Assembly (NCBI GenBank): GCA_947303395.1 | Contig: CAMYYD010000009.1 | Coordinates: 1 to 64,000, forward strand | Direction of reading: 5' to 3' | Origin: an uncultured Bacteroidales bacterium | GTDB taxonomy: Bacteria > Bacteroidota > Bacteroidia > Bacteroidales > F082 | DNA length: 64,000 nt | In this document: in pieces, positions 8,974-21,491 of the stretch | Numbering within the stretch: position 1 is the stretch's first letter | How the letters are laid out: every line of letters starts with the position of its first letter | Program-made: the position numbers and the translations under genes | The notes under the pieces: model-generated | What the model saw: only the letters and a program-made list of their open reading frames with translations | Database searches by the model: none | What the model was told of the DNA's origin: nothing

Positions 8974-9045
8974 GTCATTAGTCATCATTTTTCGGCTGCC
9001 ACTTTCCTTCGGAAGCTGAAGGCTAAAGAATTGACGACTAATGAC
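8974..9045. repeat. Inverted repeat between mutS2 and cutC
   Basis: Arms GTCATTAGTCATC (8974-8986) and GACGACTAATGAC (9033-9045) pair with one mismatch. A smaller TTCC/GGAA hairpin lies in the loop. It is in the divergent promoter region and is not explained by any gene. Confidence 0.55.
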
Positions 9046-9109
9046 TCTGCGGGATCGGTGAGCATTAGCGAACTAAATCAATGTGGAAGAAATGTGTGGA
9101 AGAATAATT

Positions 9110-9135
9110 CTGCGAAATCTGCGAGATCTGCGAGA
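9110..9135 (+). repeat. Leader repeat, short copy C
   Basis: CTGCGAAATCTGCGAGATCTGCGAG resembles both ends of the longer repeats at 1089-1170 and 27539-27620 but lacks the GCTCGCGACGCGAGC core. It precedes the cutC promoter directly. Confidence 0.5.
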
Positions 9136-9143
9136 GAAATTAT

Positions 9144-9151
9144 TATATTTG
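9144..9151 (+). promoter_or_regulatory. -7 promoter motif for cutC-mannosidase operon
   Basis: TATATTTG, 16 bp before the cutC ATG at 9168. Confidence 0.6.
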
Positions 9152-9167
9152 CAAAAATTCTATCAAA

Positions 9168-9881
9168 ATGAGATTTGAACTTTGTGCAAATGGTTATCAA
9201 TCAATAGTTAACGGCATTGAAGGCGGTGCTGACTGCGCCGAGCTTTGCGAGGCGCTGGAAGTGGGCGGCGTGACGCCGTCATACGGTACGTTATCTTGTT
9301 GGAGCAAAACATTTTTTGCCCGTACGAAATTTTCCATTCGTGTTTTAATCCGTTGCCGACCAGGAAATTACATCTACAACGATGATGAAATCGCCATTAT
9401 GTGTGAAGATATAAAAATGGTGAAAAGTCTTGGATATGAAGGTGTTGTGATCGGTGCACTGAACAATAACGGCGACATTGATGTTCCTGCAATCAAGAAG
9501 ATGATGGCGGCAGGCGAGGGGATGAAGTTTACATTCCACCGTGCCATCGACGCTTGCAATAATCCACTTGATGCGATGGAGACGCTGATAAGTCTAGGTT
9601 TCGATAAAGTGCTTACATCTGGTTGTAAACCAACGGCTTACGATGGCATCGACATGATTCGTGAGATGCAGACTCTGTTCGGCGACCGAATCAAAATCAT
9701 GGCTGGTGGCGGCATCAATGAAAAAAATGTTGAAAGAATTATCACTGCAACAGGAGTGAAAAATGTTCATGCCTCGTTGACGTCGCCAGTTGCTGAAGGA
9801 GTTGATAACACCGGCGCTTCGATGCTATACAAAGTGTCGAATTTAGAAAGAATCAAAGAGTTTGTAAAAATCATCAAATGA
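9168..9881 (+). CDS. cutC: CutC family protein (putative copper homeostasis)
   Basis: A 237-residue TIM-barrel protein. Family features are the N-terminal FELCANGYQSIVNGIEGGADCAELCEALEVGGVTPS, the barrel strands FTFHRAIDAC and KVLTSGC, and the C-terminal IKIMAGGGINEKNVERI. CutC was linked to copper tolerance in early work, but its biochemical role is unproven. It overlaps the beta-mannosidase gene by ATGA, so the two are probably translated together, which is not an obvious functional pairing. Length is standard. Confidence 0.9.
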   Translation: MRFELCANGYQSIVNGIEGGADCAELCEALEVGGVTPSYGTLSCWSKTFFARTKFSIRVLIRCRPGNYIYNDDEIAIMCEDIKMVKSLGYEGVVIGALNNNGDIDVPAIKKMMAAGEGMKFTFHRAIDACNNPLDAMETLISLGFDKVLTSGCKPTAYDGIDMIREMQTLFGDRIKIMAGGGINEKNVERIITATGVKNVHASLTSPVAEGVDNTGASMLYKVSNLERIKEFVKIIK

Positions 9882-12100
9882 AAAAACTATTCATCATATA
9901 CGTCCTGTGTGTCTTATGTGTCCTATGTGCATGTTCTGGCAAAAACAGCAATGTGCAGTCTCTCAATCAAGGCTGGAACCTCACCACCGACACACTCTCC
10001 ATCAATTTGCAGGTCAATCTTCCTTCCGAGGCTCATGCCGATCTCTATGCTGCTGGCTTCATCCCGCATCCTTATGGCGAAGGCGACGAAGAACAGCAAC
10101 TGCAATGGATTCCGCAGCATCAATGGGATTATTATTTGAAATTTGATGTCGATAAGAATATCTGGCAAAAAGATAATATTGATTTGATTTTCAATGGCTT
10201 AGACACTTATGCCGACATCTGGCTCAATGGTGAGAAGATTCTGCATTCAGATAACCAGTTCATTCGTTATGAAAAAGAAGTGAAAAGCCTTCTTAAAAAA
10301 CGTGGTAACGAATTGAAAGTGCGCTTTTATCCATTTGATGCTCAACGTGATAGCCTTATTGAAACTTATAGACTCCGTTTCCCTGAAAAATATGCTGTGA
10401 TGCGCAAAGCCGCCTACCAAAACGGCTGGGACTGGGCACCACGTTATCTCAATATCGGAATTTGGAAGGATGTAGAACTTTTGGGCTGGAATGATTTCAA
10501 AATCGAAAATATAGCATTTTTGACCAAAAACGTTGTTGGTGAATCTGCTGAAATGATAGCAAATGTTGAGCTTAACAAAGATTTTGATGGTGCACTAAGA
10601 TTTGATGTTTTTGGTAATGGAGTGAAACTGGCTGAAAAGAGTATTTCTGGCAAAGGAAAGAGCTTGGTCGGCATCCCGTTTACACTGGAAAATGCTGAAC
10701 TTTGGTGGCCTAACGAGATGGGCGAGCAGACCATGACGGAGTTTGAAGTTAAGATTTATAAAGACAATGAACTTGTTGATACTCAAAAAGTTAAGACTGG
10801 AGTTCGTCAAATTGAACTCATCGAAGAACCCGACAGTATTGGTTGCGCCATGTATTTCAAGGTAAATGGCAAAAAAGTCTATATCAAAGGCGCGAATTAC
10901 GTTCCTGAGGAAATGATGGAGACGTGGATGTCTAAGGATAAGACACTCAAGCTGTTAGCTGAATGTGTTCCCGCTCATTTCAACATGCTTCGAGTTTGGG
11001 GCGGCGGCATCTATCCTCCGGATTATTTCTTCGATATCTGCGACAGCCTCGGCATCATGGTGTGGCAGGATTTCATGTTTGCAGGCACAACGTATCCGTA
11101 TTCCGACGAGTTTTTGAGCAACGTAAAAGAAGAAGCCATTCAGCAAGTCGTTCATTATCAGAACCATCCGTCGCTGGCGATTTGGTGCGGCAACAACGAG
11201 GTGAGTGAGGGGTACGTCAACTGGGGCTGGCAAAAATCGATGGGCTGGAGCGATGACGACTACGCTGATATGAAGCGCGGAATGGACACTTTGTTTGTCG
11301 ACATATTCTTGGAAGTCGTTGAGAAATATGACGGTACGCGTGACTACTGGTCGTCGTCACCGAAAAACGGTTGGGGCAAACCCGAGAGTCTGACCGAAGG
11401 CGACGTGCATTACTGGGGCGTTTGGTGGGGCGAGTTGCCATACGAGGCGTACCTCGAAAAAGTTGGCCGTTTCAACAGCGAATTCGGCTATCAGGCCTAC
11501 CCGAACATCGAGACGAAGCACCAGAAACACCCAAGAGGGGAGGAATTGGTCGAAAAGCATGTAAAAAAATATGTATCAGATGATGTAAACACGTATACGT
11601 CACAATTATCCCAATCCTACGGCATCGGTCTCGCCATCGAAGCCCAGCGCGCCGCGAAACCACGCTGCATGGGAACGCTCTACTGGCAACTCAACGACGC
11701 ATGGCCTGTAATCTCTTGGTCATCAATTGATTACGCAGGAAATAAAAAGATTTTGCACGAAGATCTCAAAGTTTTGTACGCACCTATATTAATAGGTGTG
11801 CTTCCGACCATCGACGGCAACTTCACAGTTTACGCCGTCAGCGATCTTTATCGTGAGATAAACGCTAAACTTGAATTAGACATTTATAATTTTAATGGTA
11901 AATTGCTGAAGTCATTTGCGGAAGAAAATATGATAATCCCAGAAAATGGCTGCGTACATTTGCCTCTCGACGTGAATGCGTTTGTTGAAGAATTTGACAA
12001 AACAGAGATTTATATCGAGATGCAACTCGTTGAAAATGATGAGGTTATTGCTAAACGAAGACAATATCTCGTTTATCCAAAAGATTTACAATGCGAGTAG
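9878..12100 (+). CDS. GH2 beta-mannosidase, lipoprotein
   Basis: A 740-residue glycoside hydrolase of the beta-mannosidase branch of GH2. It has the jelly-roll N-terminal domain (WDWAPRYLNIGIWKDVEL), an immunoglobulin-like domain and the TIM barrel. The acid/base Glu441 is in WCGNNEVSEG and the nucleophile Glu535 in FNSEFGYQ. RVWGGGIYPPDYFFDICDSLGIMVWQDF is typical of the family. Usual length is about 850, so the C-terminal domains are shortened. The signal is VLCVLCVLCACSGK with several Cys; lipidation at the last Cys before SGK would place it on an envelope membrane. Its stop codon TAG is formed by a GTAG palindrome (12097-12124). Likely removes terminal beta-mannose from mannan or N-glycan fragments. 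Confidence 0.9.
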   Translation: MKKLFIIYVLCVLCVLCACSGKNSNVQSLNQGWNLTTDTLSINLQVNLPSEAHADLYAAGFIPHPYGEGDEEQQLQWIPQHQWDYYLKFDVDKNIWQKDNIDLIFNGLDTYADIWLNGEKILHSDNQFIRYEKEVKSLLKKRGNELKVRFYPFDAQRDSLIETYRLRFPEKYAVMRKAAYQNGWDWAPRYLNIGIWKDVELLGWNDFKIENIAFLTKNVVGESAEMIANVELNKDFDGALRFDVFGNGVKLAEKSISGKGKSLVGIPFTLENAELWWPNEMGEQTMTEFEVKIYKDNELVDTQKVKTGVRQIELIEEPDSIGCAMYFKVNGKKVYIKGANYVPEEMMETWMSKDKTLKLLAECVPAHFNMLRVWGGGIYPPDYFFDICDSLGIMVWQDFMFAGTTYPYSDEFLSNVKEEAIQQVVHYQNHPSLAIWCGNNEVSEGYVNWGWQKSMGWSDDDYADMKRGMDTLFVDIFLEVVEKYDGTRDYWSSSPKNGWGKPESLTEGDVHYWGVWWGELPYEAYLEKVGRFNSEFGYQAYPNIETKHQKHPRGEELVEKHVKKYVSDDVNTYTSQLSQSYGIGLAIEAQRAAKPRCMGTLYWQLNDAWPVISWSSIDYAGNKKILHEDLKVLYAPILIGVLPTIDGNFTVYAVSDLYREINAKLELDIYNFNGKLLKSFAEENMIIPENGCVHLPLDVNAFVEEFDKTEIYIEMQLVENDEVIAKRRQYLVYPKDLQCE

Positions 12101-12124
12101 GGTTGTGGCACGCCGCATCCCTAC
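12097..12124. repeat. 28-bp GTAG...CTAC palindrome (GTAGGG core type)
   Basis: GTAGGG at 12097-12102 pairs with CCCTAC at 12119-12124 and an inner GGC/GCC. It lies between convergent genes; its first bases make the TAG stop of the mannosidase gene. Confidence 0.7.
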
Positions 12125-12128
12125 GGCA

Positions 12129-13916
<1,788 letters not shown>

Positions 13917-13966
13917 CGATGAATTAGTCAAAAAAACAAACTACTCCAAATTAAAATAATATTTTG

Positions 13967-13974
13967 CAAAAATA
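13967..13974 (-). promoter_or_regulatory. -7 promoter motif for lepA
   Basis: TATTTTTG on the minus strand, about 50 bp upstream of the lepA ATG. Confidence 0.55.
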
Positions 13975-14021
13975 CGAAAAATAACGACAATTGAGAAAAA
14001 AATAAATTTTATTAGAATTTG

Positions 14022-14053
14022 TTTGTTTATATTAAAAATAGTGTCTAACTTTG
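14022..14053 (+). promoter_or_regulatory. -33/-7 promoter for gap
   Basis: TTTG at 14022-14025 and TAACTTTG at 14046-14053, with 20 bp between. Transcription would start about 35 bp before the ATG at 14096. Confidence 0.7.
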
Positions 14054-14065
14054 CAAAACATTTAA

Positions 14066-15121
<1,056 letters not shown>

Positions 15122-15158
15122 TCAGTTGACAGTTAGTCAGTTAATCAGTTGAAAAATT

Positions 15159-15183
15159 AAGGGCACCTGGCGGTGCCCTTTTT
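15159..15183 (+). terminator. Intrinsic terminator after gap
   Basis: Stem GGGCACC (15161-15167) and GGTGCCC (15172-15178), loop TGGC, then TTTTT. Confidence 0.9.
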
Positions 15184-15205
15184 CATTTTATTATCTTATT
15201 ACGAT

Positions 15206-15235
15206 TGTAGAGACGCACGGCCGTGCGTCTCTACA
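15206..15235. repeat. Perfect GTAGAGACG...CGTCTCTAC palindrome
   Basis: A 30-bp perfect palindrome (28-bp GTAG...CTAC unit plus one flanking base pair) with core GCACGGCCGTGC. It lies between gap and the convergent small secreted-protein gene. Confidence 0.85.
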
Positions 15236-15253
15236 TTATTTTTATGATTGGTT

Positions 15254-15523
15254 TTATTTTTCACGTTTTTTCGCCACCGCGTAACCGGCGCCGAGTGCGG
15301 TGAGCACAATCAAGCCGCTGCCGAGTGGGGCAGGGGTGTCGCCGCCACCGTGACCAGGGAATCCCGGGTCTCTCAAGCCGTTGCCGAAATCGTCGAACTT
15401 GTCGAGGCCGTTGCTAACGTCGTCCCAGTTGGTGAAAAAACCGTCTCTCGAATCGCCACGCTGAGCGTCAGCGCAAAGACCGAATGCCAAAACCAAAGCT
15501 GCTGCAAAAATTATCTTTTTCAT
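15254..15523 (-). CDS. Small secreted protein with Gly/Asp linker and C-terminal hydrophobic sorting-like tail
   Basis: An 89-residue protein, not assigned to a known function. Layout: signal peptide MKKIIFAAALVLAFGLCADAQ, a middle segment WDDVSNGLDKFDDFGNGLRDPG, a Gly/His linker with TPAPLGSG, then a hydrophobic stretch LIVLTALGAGYAVAKKREK with a basic end. The PLGSGL-hydrophobic-KKR tail resembles short C-terminal sorting or anchoring signals seen on Bacteroidetes surface proteins. It lies 7 bp downstream of the large T9SS gene, so the two form an operon. A decayed second copy of this pair exists at 21713-22371. Confidence 0.7.
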   Translation of the reverse strand: MKKIIFAAALVLAFGLCADAQRGDSRDGFFTNWDDVSNGLDKFDDFGNGLRDPGFPGHGGGDTPAPLGSGLIVLTALGAGYAVAKKREK

Positions 15524-15530
15524 TGTATTA

Positions 15531-18500
15531 CTATTTAATAATTATCTTTTGTGTGTTTTCGTTTAATTTCAAAATGTAAACGCCTGATGGTAGAGACGTA
15601 CGGCCGTATGTCTCTGCGCCATTCACATGTTTCTGTAAAACCAAACGTCCGAGAACATCGAACACCTTCAATTCACCTTCGCCGTTGACGATGATTTCGT
15701 CGCCGTTCTGGTAGATGAAAATGTCGCCAGTGTAGTTTTCGTCAACACCTGTGTAGTTGTTGTTCAAATCGAAGATAAGTTTGAAACGGTTCTCAGGGTC
15801 GTTGGCTTCGGCTTTGAAACGATATGTCGGTGATTCCAACAGATTGATTTCCTCGCCTGAGAAGTCGTCGAAGAGAATCATCATGCTTGCTTCGATGTTC
15901 TTGGCATTGACGGTGATGGTGTATTCACCGTCAGCAATAGCTTTGAAGTTAACCGGCATTGCGCCTGCGAGTTCCTCGACTCTCGCGGCTGCGTAGTCGT
16001 CGCCTTCATTCATCACATAAACCTCTGTGCTGTTGGCGATGTTCATCTTGCGCAAGGTGTTGCCGTTGGCGATCTGGATATATGCCTTGTCCATAAAGTC
16101 TTCATTGCCGGCAACGATTTTTATGTAACCGTTGTTGTCGTTGTCATCTTTTGCCGAAGGGTTGAAAACCAGCTTTTGGTTTTCCGCAGTGGCCTGAACG
16201 AAGAATCCTTGGCCAGGTTTGATCGGAGTTTCGTTGATATTGCGTTCGTCGAGATCGCTGCCGCCTTCTGAAGCGTAATATGTTGTAAGATTTACGCCGC
16301 CGATCTTCACGTCGCCAGGTTTAATGTTGCATGTGAACGGGTTGCCCACGAGGTTGAAGCCTTTTAAATTGTCGCTCATTGTTGAAGTATAGCTCAAATC
16401 AACAGAAATATTTGATTCTGTGCCGATCATATCACCTGTAAATTCAATATCAATATTGTTGGCGTTTGCATAGAGATAACCTTTACTGCGTGAGAGTGTG
16501 TTGAATGGATGGTTGCCTGTATTCGAGTACCACCAACCGTTAGGCTCATTGTATCTGAACAAATCGTAAGTGCCCTGTGCGACTGCGTCGGTTGATAATT
16601 CGTCGACAGGAGAGGCTATCAAATACCATCCGTCGCCATCTTTGGCTGTGTAAGCTGTAATGTCTTTCTGCAATGTTGCTTCAACAGTGTTGTGGTGGAT
16701 AAGCTGACCGCCATCTTCGATGATGAGAGAGCCGCCTTCCTCAACGATTACATTATTGGCGTTAGCAACATATCCGTTTGGAATGATGACATCGCTGAGG
16801 ATAATCACATTGGTACCTGCAGCGGGAACTTCGTCATCTGCCCATGTGTCAGGCTCGTTCCACAAGCCGCCGTCAAGGTAAGCGATAGGCTCATCGGCAG
16901 GATATGTTTTGAAGCTGCCTGATGTCCATCCAGTGGTTGTTGACTGGCATATACCCTGCACCTGCCATTCATACATTCTGTTAGCTGTCAAACCAGTGAT
17001 TTCGTATGGCGCTGTAACATTATTAGCCTCTTGCAATGTGCCGGCAGGAATATGATCGCCTATTATGGCAATGTCATCGACATAGAGATAATACAGATAA
17101 TTTGAGTAATAGTTGATTGCAAAGTACTTAGTACCAGCAGGAATTGTTTCGGTGAACAAAGCCCATGATGTGTTGTCATTGGCGCTTATTTCGTCGCCCC
17201 ATGTGAAGGCATCCACATCATTGGTTGTAGATGAGTAACCAACTTTGAATACTTCTGCTGAACTGTTTGAATTCTTATAATAGAATTGAAGTGTACCAAT
17301 AGAAGTAAGCTGAGGTGATATCAGATATTGGTTGTAATCGCCGGCACTATTGTATGATGAGAATACAAATCCGTAGGTGCCATTATATACGGCAGTAGCG
17401 TTATTGGTAATGCCCATGCCGTTAGTTGTATTGTTACTTATGACTTGCCAATCGATCATTTCTCTTTCGAAATCTTGTGACAATAATATCTCATCTTGTT
17501 CAGGCATGATCCACTGCACGTTATATTGGGTCTGATAACCATCCCAATTAACCGAAGCCGTGGAGTGCAGAGGTGTTGATTCAATATCATATGGATCGTC
17601 GCATGTCGATGGCGTTGTGAATGTCGCAGGTGTTGCGCACCAGTCGCTGTACTCTCCGCCACAGTCGGCACGGACGTAGACTATATACTCTGTTTCCGGT
17701 TCAAGGCCTGTCAAAGTGTATGGACGTTCGTCGATATCTATTATAGTTTCGCCATTTTTAATAGACCATGCCGATTCTTCGCCGTTGACAGTCCAGTCTA
17801 ATACAGCATATGTAGGTTTAATCTCTATGGCTGTCAGACCTGTCGGTCTCGGGCAGCTTTCAAGGGTTTTGAAGACCTTGTTGCCGCTCCATTCGCTTTC
17901 GCCGTCGCCGCCACAGTTGGCTTGTACTTGGAATACATAAATTGTCTCAGCTGTCAGACCAGTAAGATTATATGGTTTTTCAGCATTTAAAACAGTATGC
18001 CAATCTCCTATAGTTCCGACTAATCCTTCAACAATGGTGATATCGTCAATTAATAAAATGAACTGGTCGGTGCAGTCGAAGTGACGAATTGCCACATAAC
18101 CTAATCCTGAATAAGCACTTAAATCAACAGTAAACTCGTACCATGCGCCTTGGCTGCGGTTGCCGCTACGTGTTGTACCCGAATTTGCTTTTGCGCCTGT
18201 GCCTTTGGCTGTCATTGTCCATTCCTGGATTGTTGTGAAGTCACTTGCATCGGTGTTGCCTGAAGTTGAAACGGCAACGCCGAAATGTTCCTCAGGGTAA
18301 CTGGCATCTTGAGCTGCTGCCCAGAAAGTGATGCTTCCACCTAATGCAATCTGAGGTGACACGAAGTAATTGTCTGGAGTAAGAGATTCGCCATTACCAC
18401 TATCAACATTTCTATATGAACCGGAGACTACAAGGTCGGCAGAACCGTTGTGACCCTCATTGGCAAGGGTACCAGTCGAAACGAGGTAGATGCCTCCGCA

Positions 18501-21491
18501 TGCTGAACCGAGTGTCCATTCATAACCGTCACCGTCGGCATCGATGTTTGTCCAACCATTCATGTTGCTGTCTTCGAAATCAAATTCAAGAGTTGCACGG
18601 TCTTTTGATGTTGTAACTTCAGCCCATCTGAGATTGTTGTTATCGCTTCCAGAGGTCCAGCTTAATTGTGCTGAAGTGGCAGTAATGTCGGATGCATCCA
18701 GATTTGTTGGTTTCGGGCAAGCCACATCTGTTGTGAAATCAATCTCGTCACTCCATTTATTCACATCGCAATCAGGTTTTACCTTCACTGTGTAATGTGT
18801 CTCAGGTAAAAGACCTGTCAATGTAAATGTTGTATTGTTGGCGTTAACTTCTGTAAAATCTGTTTCGCCATATAATGCGTAAGCCACAACCCATGCTGTC
18901 GCGTCGCTGTTTTCGGTCCAGCTCAGTTTCACACTATGGCCACTGATTTCTAATGCCGTAAGGTTAGAAGGCTTTTTACATGTTGTCGTAGCGCATTCAA
19001 CTGTATGGTTTATAGAAGCGCTCATGGCATCGCTACCGCTGAAGATCTCTTCGCCGTTGACATCAGTAACAACGTATGAACACTCGTTGTCATAGCTGCC
19101 TGAATGCCATGAGAACTGGATTTCGCGACCGTTGCACACGAGGAGGGTATAGGTTTCCAATTCCTCACCTTTTGCGACGTTTTGGTTGCTCATTTGTGCC
19201 AGCATTATGCCTGTTTCCACATCTGTAACCTCAATGTAAGCACCATTCCAACCGTCGCCGTAGCTGTCTGTCAGGTCGAAGGTGATCTCGCACTGATTGT
19301 TACTCTCGCATAAGTCGGTGGTGAAGTTGAGAATGTCGGTCCAATTGCTGTCGCCGTCGAGACCGCCGCAAATGGCTTTCACTTTAACTGCATATTCTGT
19401 TGCCATTTCGCCATTAAGAACATACGGGCTGGTGACATTTTCAATTTCGTTGTCGTTTATAACAATATTATAAGAAGGAGCAAATCCATCCCATGTGATG
19501 GTGGCAGTTGCGTCATCTATATCGACACTCAGATTTGTAGGGACAGGGCAAGCAATATCGGTGGTGAAGCTAATTGGGAGACTCCAGTCGCTGTAAACGC
19601 CTCCGCAGTCGGCTTTCACATTGACGGTGTAGGCAGTCTCAGGAAGGAGACCGGTCAGTGTGTAAGGATTCTCGGTGACTGCCACTTCGGTGAAGTCTGA
19701 TTCGGTTGAGGTCTTGTATCCGACGACCCATGCTGAAGCGTCGCTGCTCCAACTTAAGTCGACAGTGTGACCTGATACGTTAGCTTTTGCGAATCCTGTA
19801 GGGATAGCGCAGTTTGGAATGTAGTTGATGCTTACATTGTCGATGTGTATGTTGTTATCGCTGCCGCTTTCATTAACCGTCGATTCACCATAGAATGCGA
19901 TGGCTATATTTTGTCCGGCATAGCTGCTCAAATCAATAGATTGGTTCTGTCCTATTTCTGAACAAGGAATGTTGTTGTAAACATAATCCGAACCGCTGTT
20001 GTCCCACTGGCGTAAGATACTCCAGCTGGCACAGTTGTCGGTGGTGATGAGAACCACAAATTTGTCGTCAGCGCCAAGTGCTGTGTTGATTGGCTGCAAT
20101 GTGCCGCTATATTGTGTCAGAGCTAAATCAAAACTGATTTGTACGTTGTCGTACATCATAAATGTTGGTGATACCAGCCACTCATTGCAGCTGTTGCCCC
20201 ATATGTTTAAGTAAGTGTGACTGTCAAAGACGCCATTGCTGCCAGTGCCGAAGACCCATGACTCGCGTGTGCTTAAGCTGCCGCCGGCCATTATTTCGCT
20301 AAGGAGTCCGGTATATCTTATCCATCCTGTAGGTATGTTAGAACTGTCAAAAGTTTCAAAAAACGGGATATCTGTTCTTGTGGTGAAGCTTCCCGCCAGA
20401 TATGGATCGGAAGCTCCGGTGCAGGTGTAAACCCTCACATCATATTGCTTGCATGATAAAAGTCCGGTGAGGATTATTGATGGTTGGTTTACAATTACTT
20501 CGTTCCAATTTTCAGCTGTGTTCAGTCTGTATTTCACAGTCCAGGATGTCTCCTGATAGCCTGTATCCCAGCTTAATGTCGCCGATGATGCAGTGATATC
20601 TGTAACTTGTAAGTTAATAGGAGCTTCGCAGGTGTTTCTTGTGGTGAAAGATGTGGATTTGAAGATACTTGTTGAACCTGTGCAGACTGTTTGAACTCCA
20701 ATTAAATACGTGGTGTTTTCCGCAATATCATTAAGGGTGTATGTTTTGTCTGTCAGACCTTCCACTAAGGTGTAGTCGGCATCGGATGTGGTTTTGTAAC
20801 GGAAATTCCATGCACTGCCGTCGCCTTCCCATGTCACGGTGGCACTATTATGAGTGATATTGTTTACCGCTATTGAAGTCGGCATGTCGCAATCTGATGT
20901 ATTCTGTTCGTAAGTGAAGGTGGTTTTTGGGATGAAGCTGGTAGAAGAGCATGTAGTAGGAGTTCCAGAGTTGTCATAACCATAGATGGCGGCTCCATTG
21001 ACACTTGCTCCGTAGAAAGATATGTTTTTCCAGCTGCCTTTTTCATCGTTGTCACAACCTATGAGAAGGTTACCTCCGTTATATTGATAAGGTGTAGAAA
21101 AGGTTATGGTTGTTTCACATTTGTCACCAACCAGCTCAAATTCCACATATCCGTTGTAAACCATTGTGGCTGTTGATGGATCTTCAAATGAGGTGATGGT
21201 TGTGTAGTTTACCTCTTTTATGTAGAATGTGACGGTCTTGTCGGTTGTGTAATTTGTCGCATAACTTGTGTAGTAATGCAAACTGGTAATGTTTCCGTCA
21301 ATCATTGCTGTCAGGCTATCAGCAGGAATGATGTACTGTGAGCGGGCGTATGCGTCAAAATAGTACACATACATCGGTATTCTGTTGCTAATTTGCGTTC
21401 CGTCGCACACAGTAAGAGTTTGCTGGGCTTTTACGGTCCATGGCACCATCAGCGCCATCATAAGGATTAGTAGTAAAGATCTTTTTTTCAT
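15531..21491 (-). CDS. Giant fibronectin type III T9SS surface protein
   Basis: A predicted 1986-residue secreted protein. The ATG at 21491 (MKKRSLLLILMMALMVPWTVKAQ) gives a clean signal peptide; the open frame extends 44 codons further upstream. An N-terminal domain (to about 215) is followed by many fibronectin III modules marked by repeated phrases such as ATLSWD, PYTLTGL, ETxYTVxVKADCGG and WSxxxxFTT. Two or three jelly-roll (choice-of-anchor J, MAM-like) inserts are recognisable, e.g. IDDITIVEG and YVDDIAI. After a beta-rich DUF region comes a C-terminal type A T9SS signal ending KIIIK. A GTAG palindrome is inserted in frame in that signal (15590-15617) and encodes ETYGRTS. Likely an adhesin or matrix protein; no catalytic site seen. 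Confidence 0.88.
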   Translation of the reverse strand: MKKRSLLLILMMALMVPWTVKAQQTLTVCDGTQISNRIPMYVYYFDAYARSQYIIPADSLTAMIDGNITSLHYYTSYATNYTTDKTVTFYIKEVNYTTITSFEDPSTATMVYNGYVEFELVGDKCETTITFSTPYQYNGGNLLIGCDNDEKGSWKNISFYGASVNGAAIYGYDNSGTPTTCSSTSFIPKTTFTYEQNTSDCDMPTSIAVNNITHNSATVTWEGDGSAWNFRYKTTSDADYTLVEGLTDKTYTLNDIAENTTYLIGVQTVCTGSTSIFKSTSFTTRNTCEAPINLQVTDITASSATLSWDTGYQETSWTVKYRLNTAENWNEVIVNQPSIILTGLLSCKQYDVRVYTCTGASDPYLAGSFTTRTDIPFFETFDSSNIPTGWIRYTGLLSEIMAGGSLSTRESWVFGTGSNGVFDSHTYLNIWGNSCNEWLVSPTFMMYDNVQISFDLALTQYSGTLQPINTALGADDKFVVLITTDNCASWSILRQWDNSGSDYVYNNIPCSEIGQNQSIDLSSYAGQNIAIAFYGESTVNESGSDNNIHIDNVSINYIPNCAIPTGFAKANVSGHTVDLSWSSDASAWVVGYKTSTESDFTEVAVTENPYTLTGLLPETAYTVNVKADCGGVYSDWSLPISFTTDIACPVPTNLSVDIDDATATITWDGFAPSYNIVINDNEIENVTSPYVLNGEMATEYAVKVKAICGGLDGDSNWTDILNFTTDLCESNNQCEITFDLTDSYGDGWNGAYIEVTDVETGIMLAQMSNQNVAKGEELETYTLLVCNGREIQFSWHSGSYDNECSYVVTDVNGEEIFSGSDAMSASINHTVECATTTCKKPSNLTALEISGHSVKLSWTENSDATAWVVAYALYGETDFTEVNANNTTFTLTGLLPETHYTVKVKPDCDVNKWSDEIDFTTDVACPKPTNLDASDITATSAQLSWTSGSDNNNLRWAEVTTSKDRATLEFDFEDSNMNGWTNIDADGDGYEWTLGSACGGIYLVSTGTLANEGHNGSADLVVSGSYRNVDSGNGESLTPDNYFVSPQIALGGSITFWAAAQDASYPEEHFGVAVSTSGNTDASDFTTIQEWTMTAKGTGAKANSGTTRSGNRSQGAWYEFTVDLSAYSGLGYVAIRHFDCTDQFILLIDDITIVEGLVGTIGDWHTVLNAEKPYNLTGLTAETIYVFQVQANCGGDGESEWSGNKVFKTLESCPRPTGLTAIEIKPTYAVLDWTVNGEESAWSIKNGETIIDIDERPYTLTGLEPETEYIVYVRADCGGEYSDWCATPATFTTPSTCDDPYDIESTPLHSTASVNWDGYQTQYNVQWIMPEQDEILLSQDFEREMIDWQVISNNTTNGMGITNNATAVYNGTYGFVFSSYNSAGDYNQYLISPQLTSIGTLQFYYKNSNSSAEVFKVGYSSTTNDVDAFTWGDEISANDNTSWALFTETIPAGTKYFAINYYSNYLYYLYVDDIAIIGDHIPAGTLQEANNVTAPYEITGLTANRMYEWQVQGICQSTTTGWTSGSFKTYPADEPIAYLDGGLWNEPDTWADDEVPAAGTNVIILSDVIIPNGYVANANNVIVEEGGSLIIEDGGQLIHHNTVEATLQKDITAYTAKDGDGWYLIASPVDELSTDAVAQGTYDLFRYNEPNGWWYSNTGNHPFNTLSRSKGYLYANANNIDIEFTGDMIGTESNISVDLSYTSTMSDNLKGFNLVGNPFTCNIKPGDVKIGGVNLTTYYASEGGSDLDERNINETPIKPGQGFFVQATAENQKLVFNPSAKDDNDNNGYIKIVAGNEDFMDKAYIQIANGNTLRKMNIANSTEVYVMNEGDDYAAARVEELAGAMPVNFKAIADGEYTITVNAKNIEASMMILFDDFSGEEINLLESPTYRFKAEANDPENRFKLIFDLNNNYTGVDENYTGDIFIYQNGDEIIVNGEGELKVFDVLGRLVLQKHVNGAETYGRTSLPSGVYILKLNENTQKIIIK
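15590..15617. repeat. GTAGAGACG palindrome inside the T9SS sorting domain
   Basis: 28 bp with GTAGAGACGTACGG facing CCGTATGTCTCTGC (two mismatches). It is in frame near the 3' end of the giant gene; the same site is occupied in the decayed paralogue (22026-22053). Confidence 0.8.

Noticed and set aside
15206-15235. Intrinsic terminator for the small secreted-protein gene
   Set aside because: The stem is a copy of the dispersed palindrome and has no T-run; it may end transcripts but is better called a repeat.
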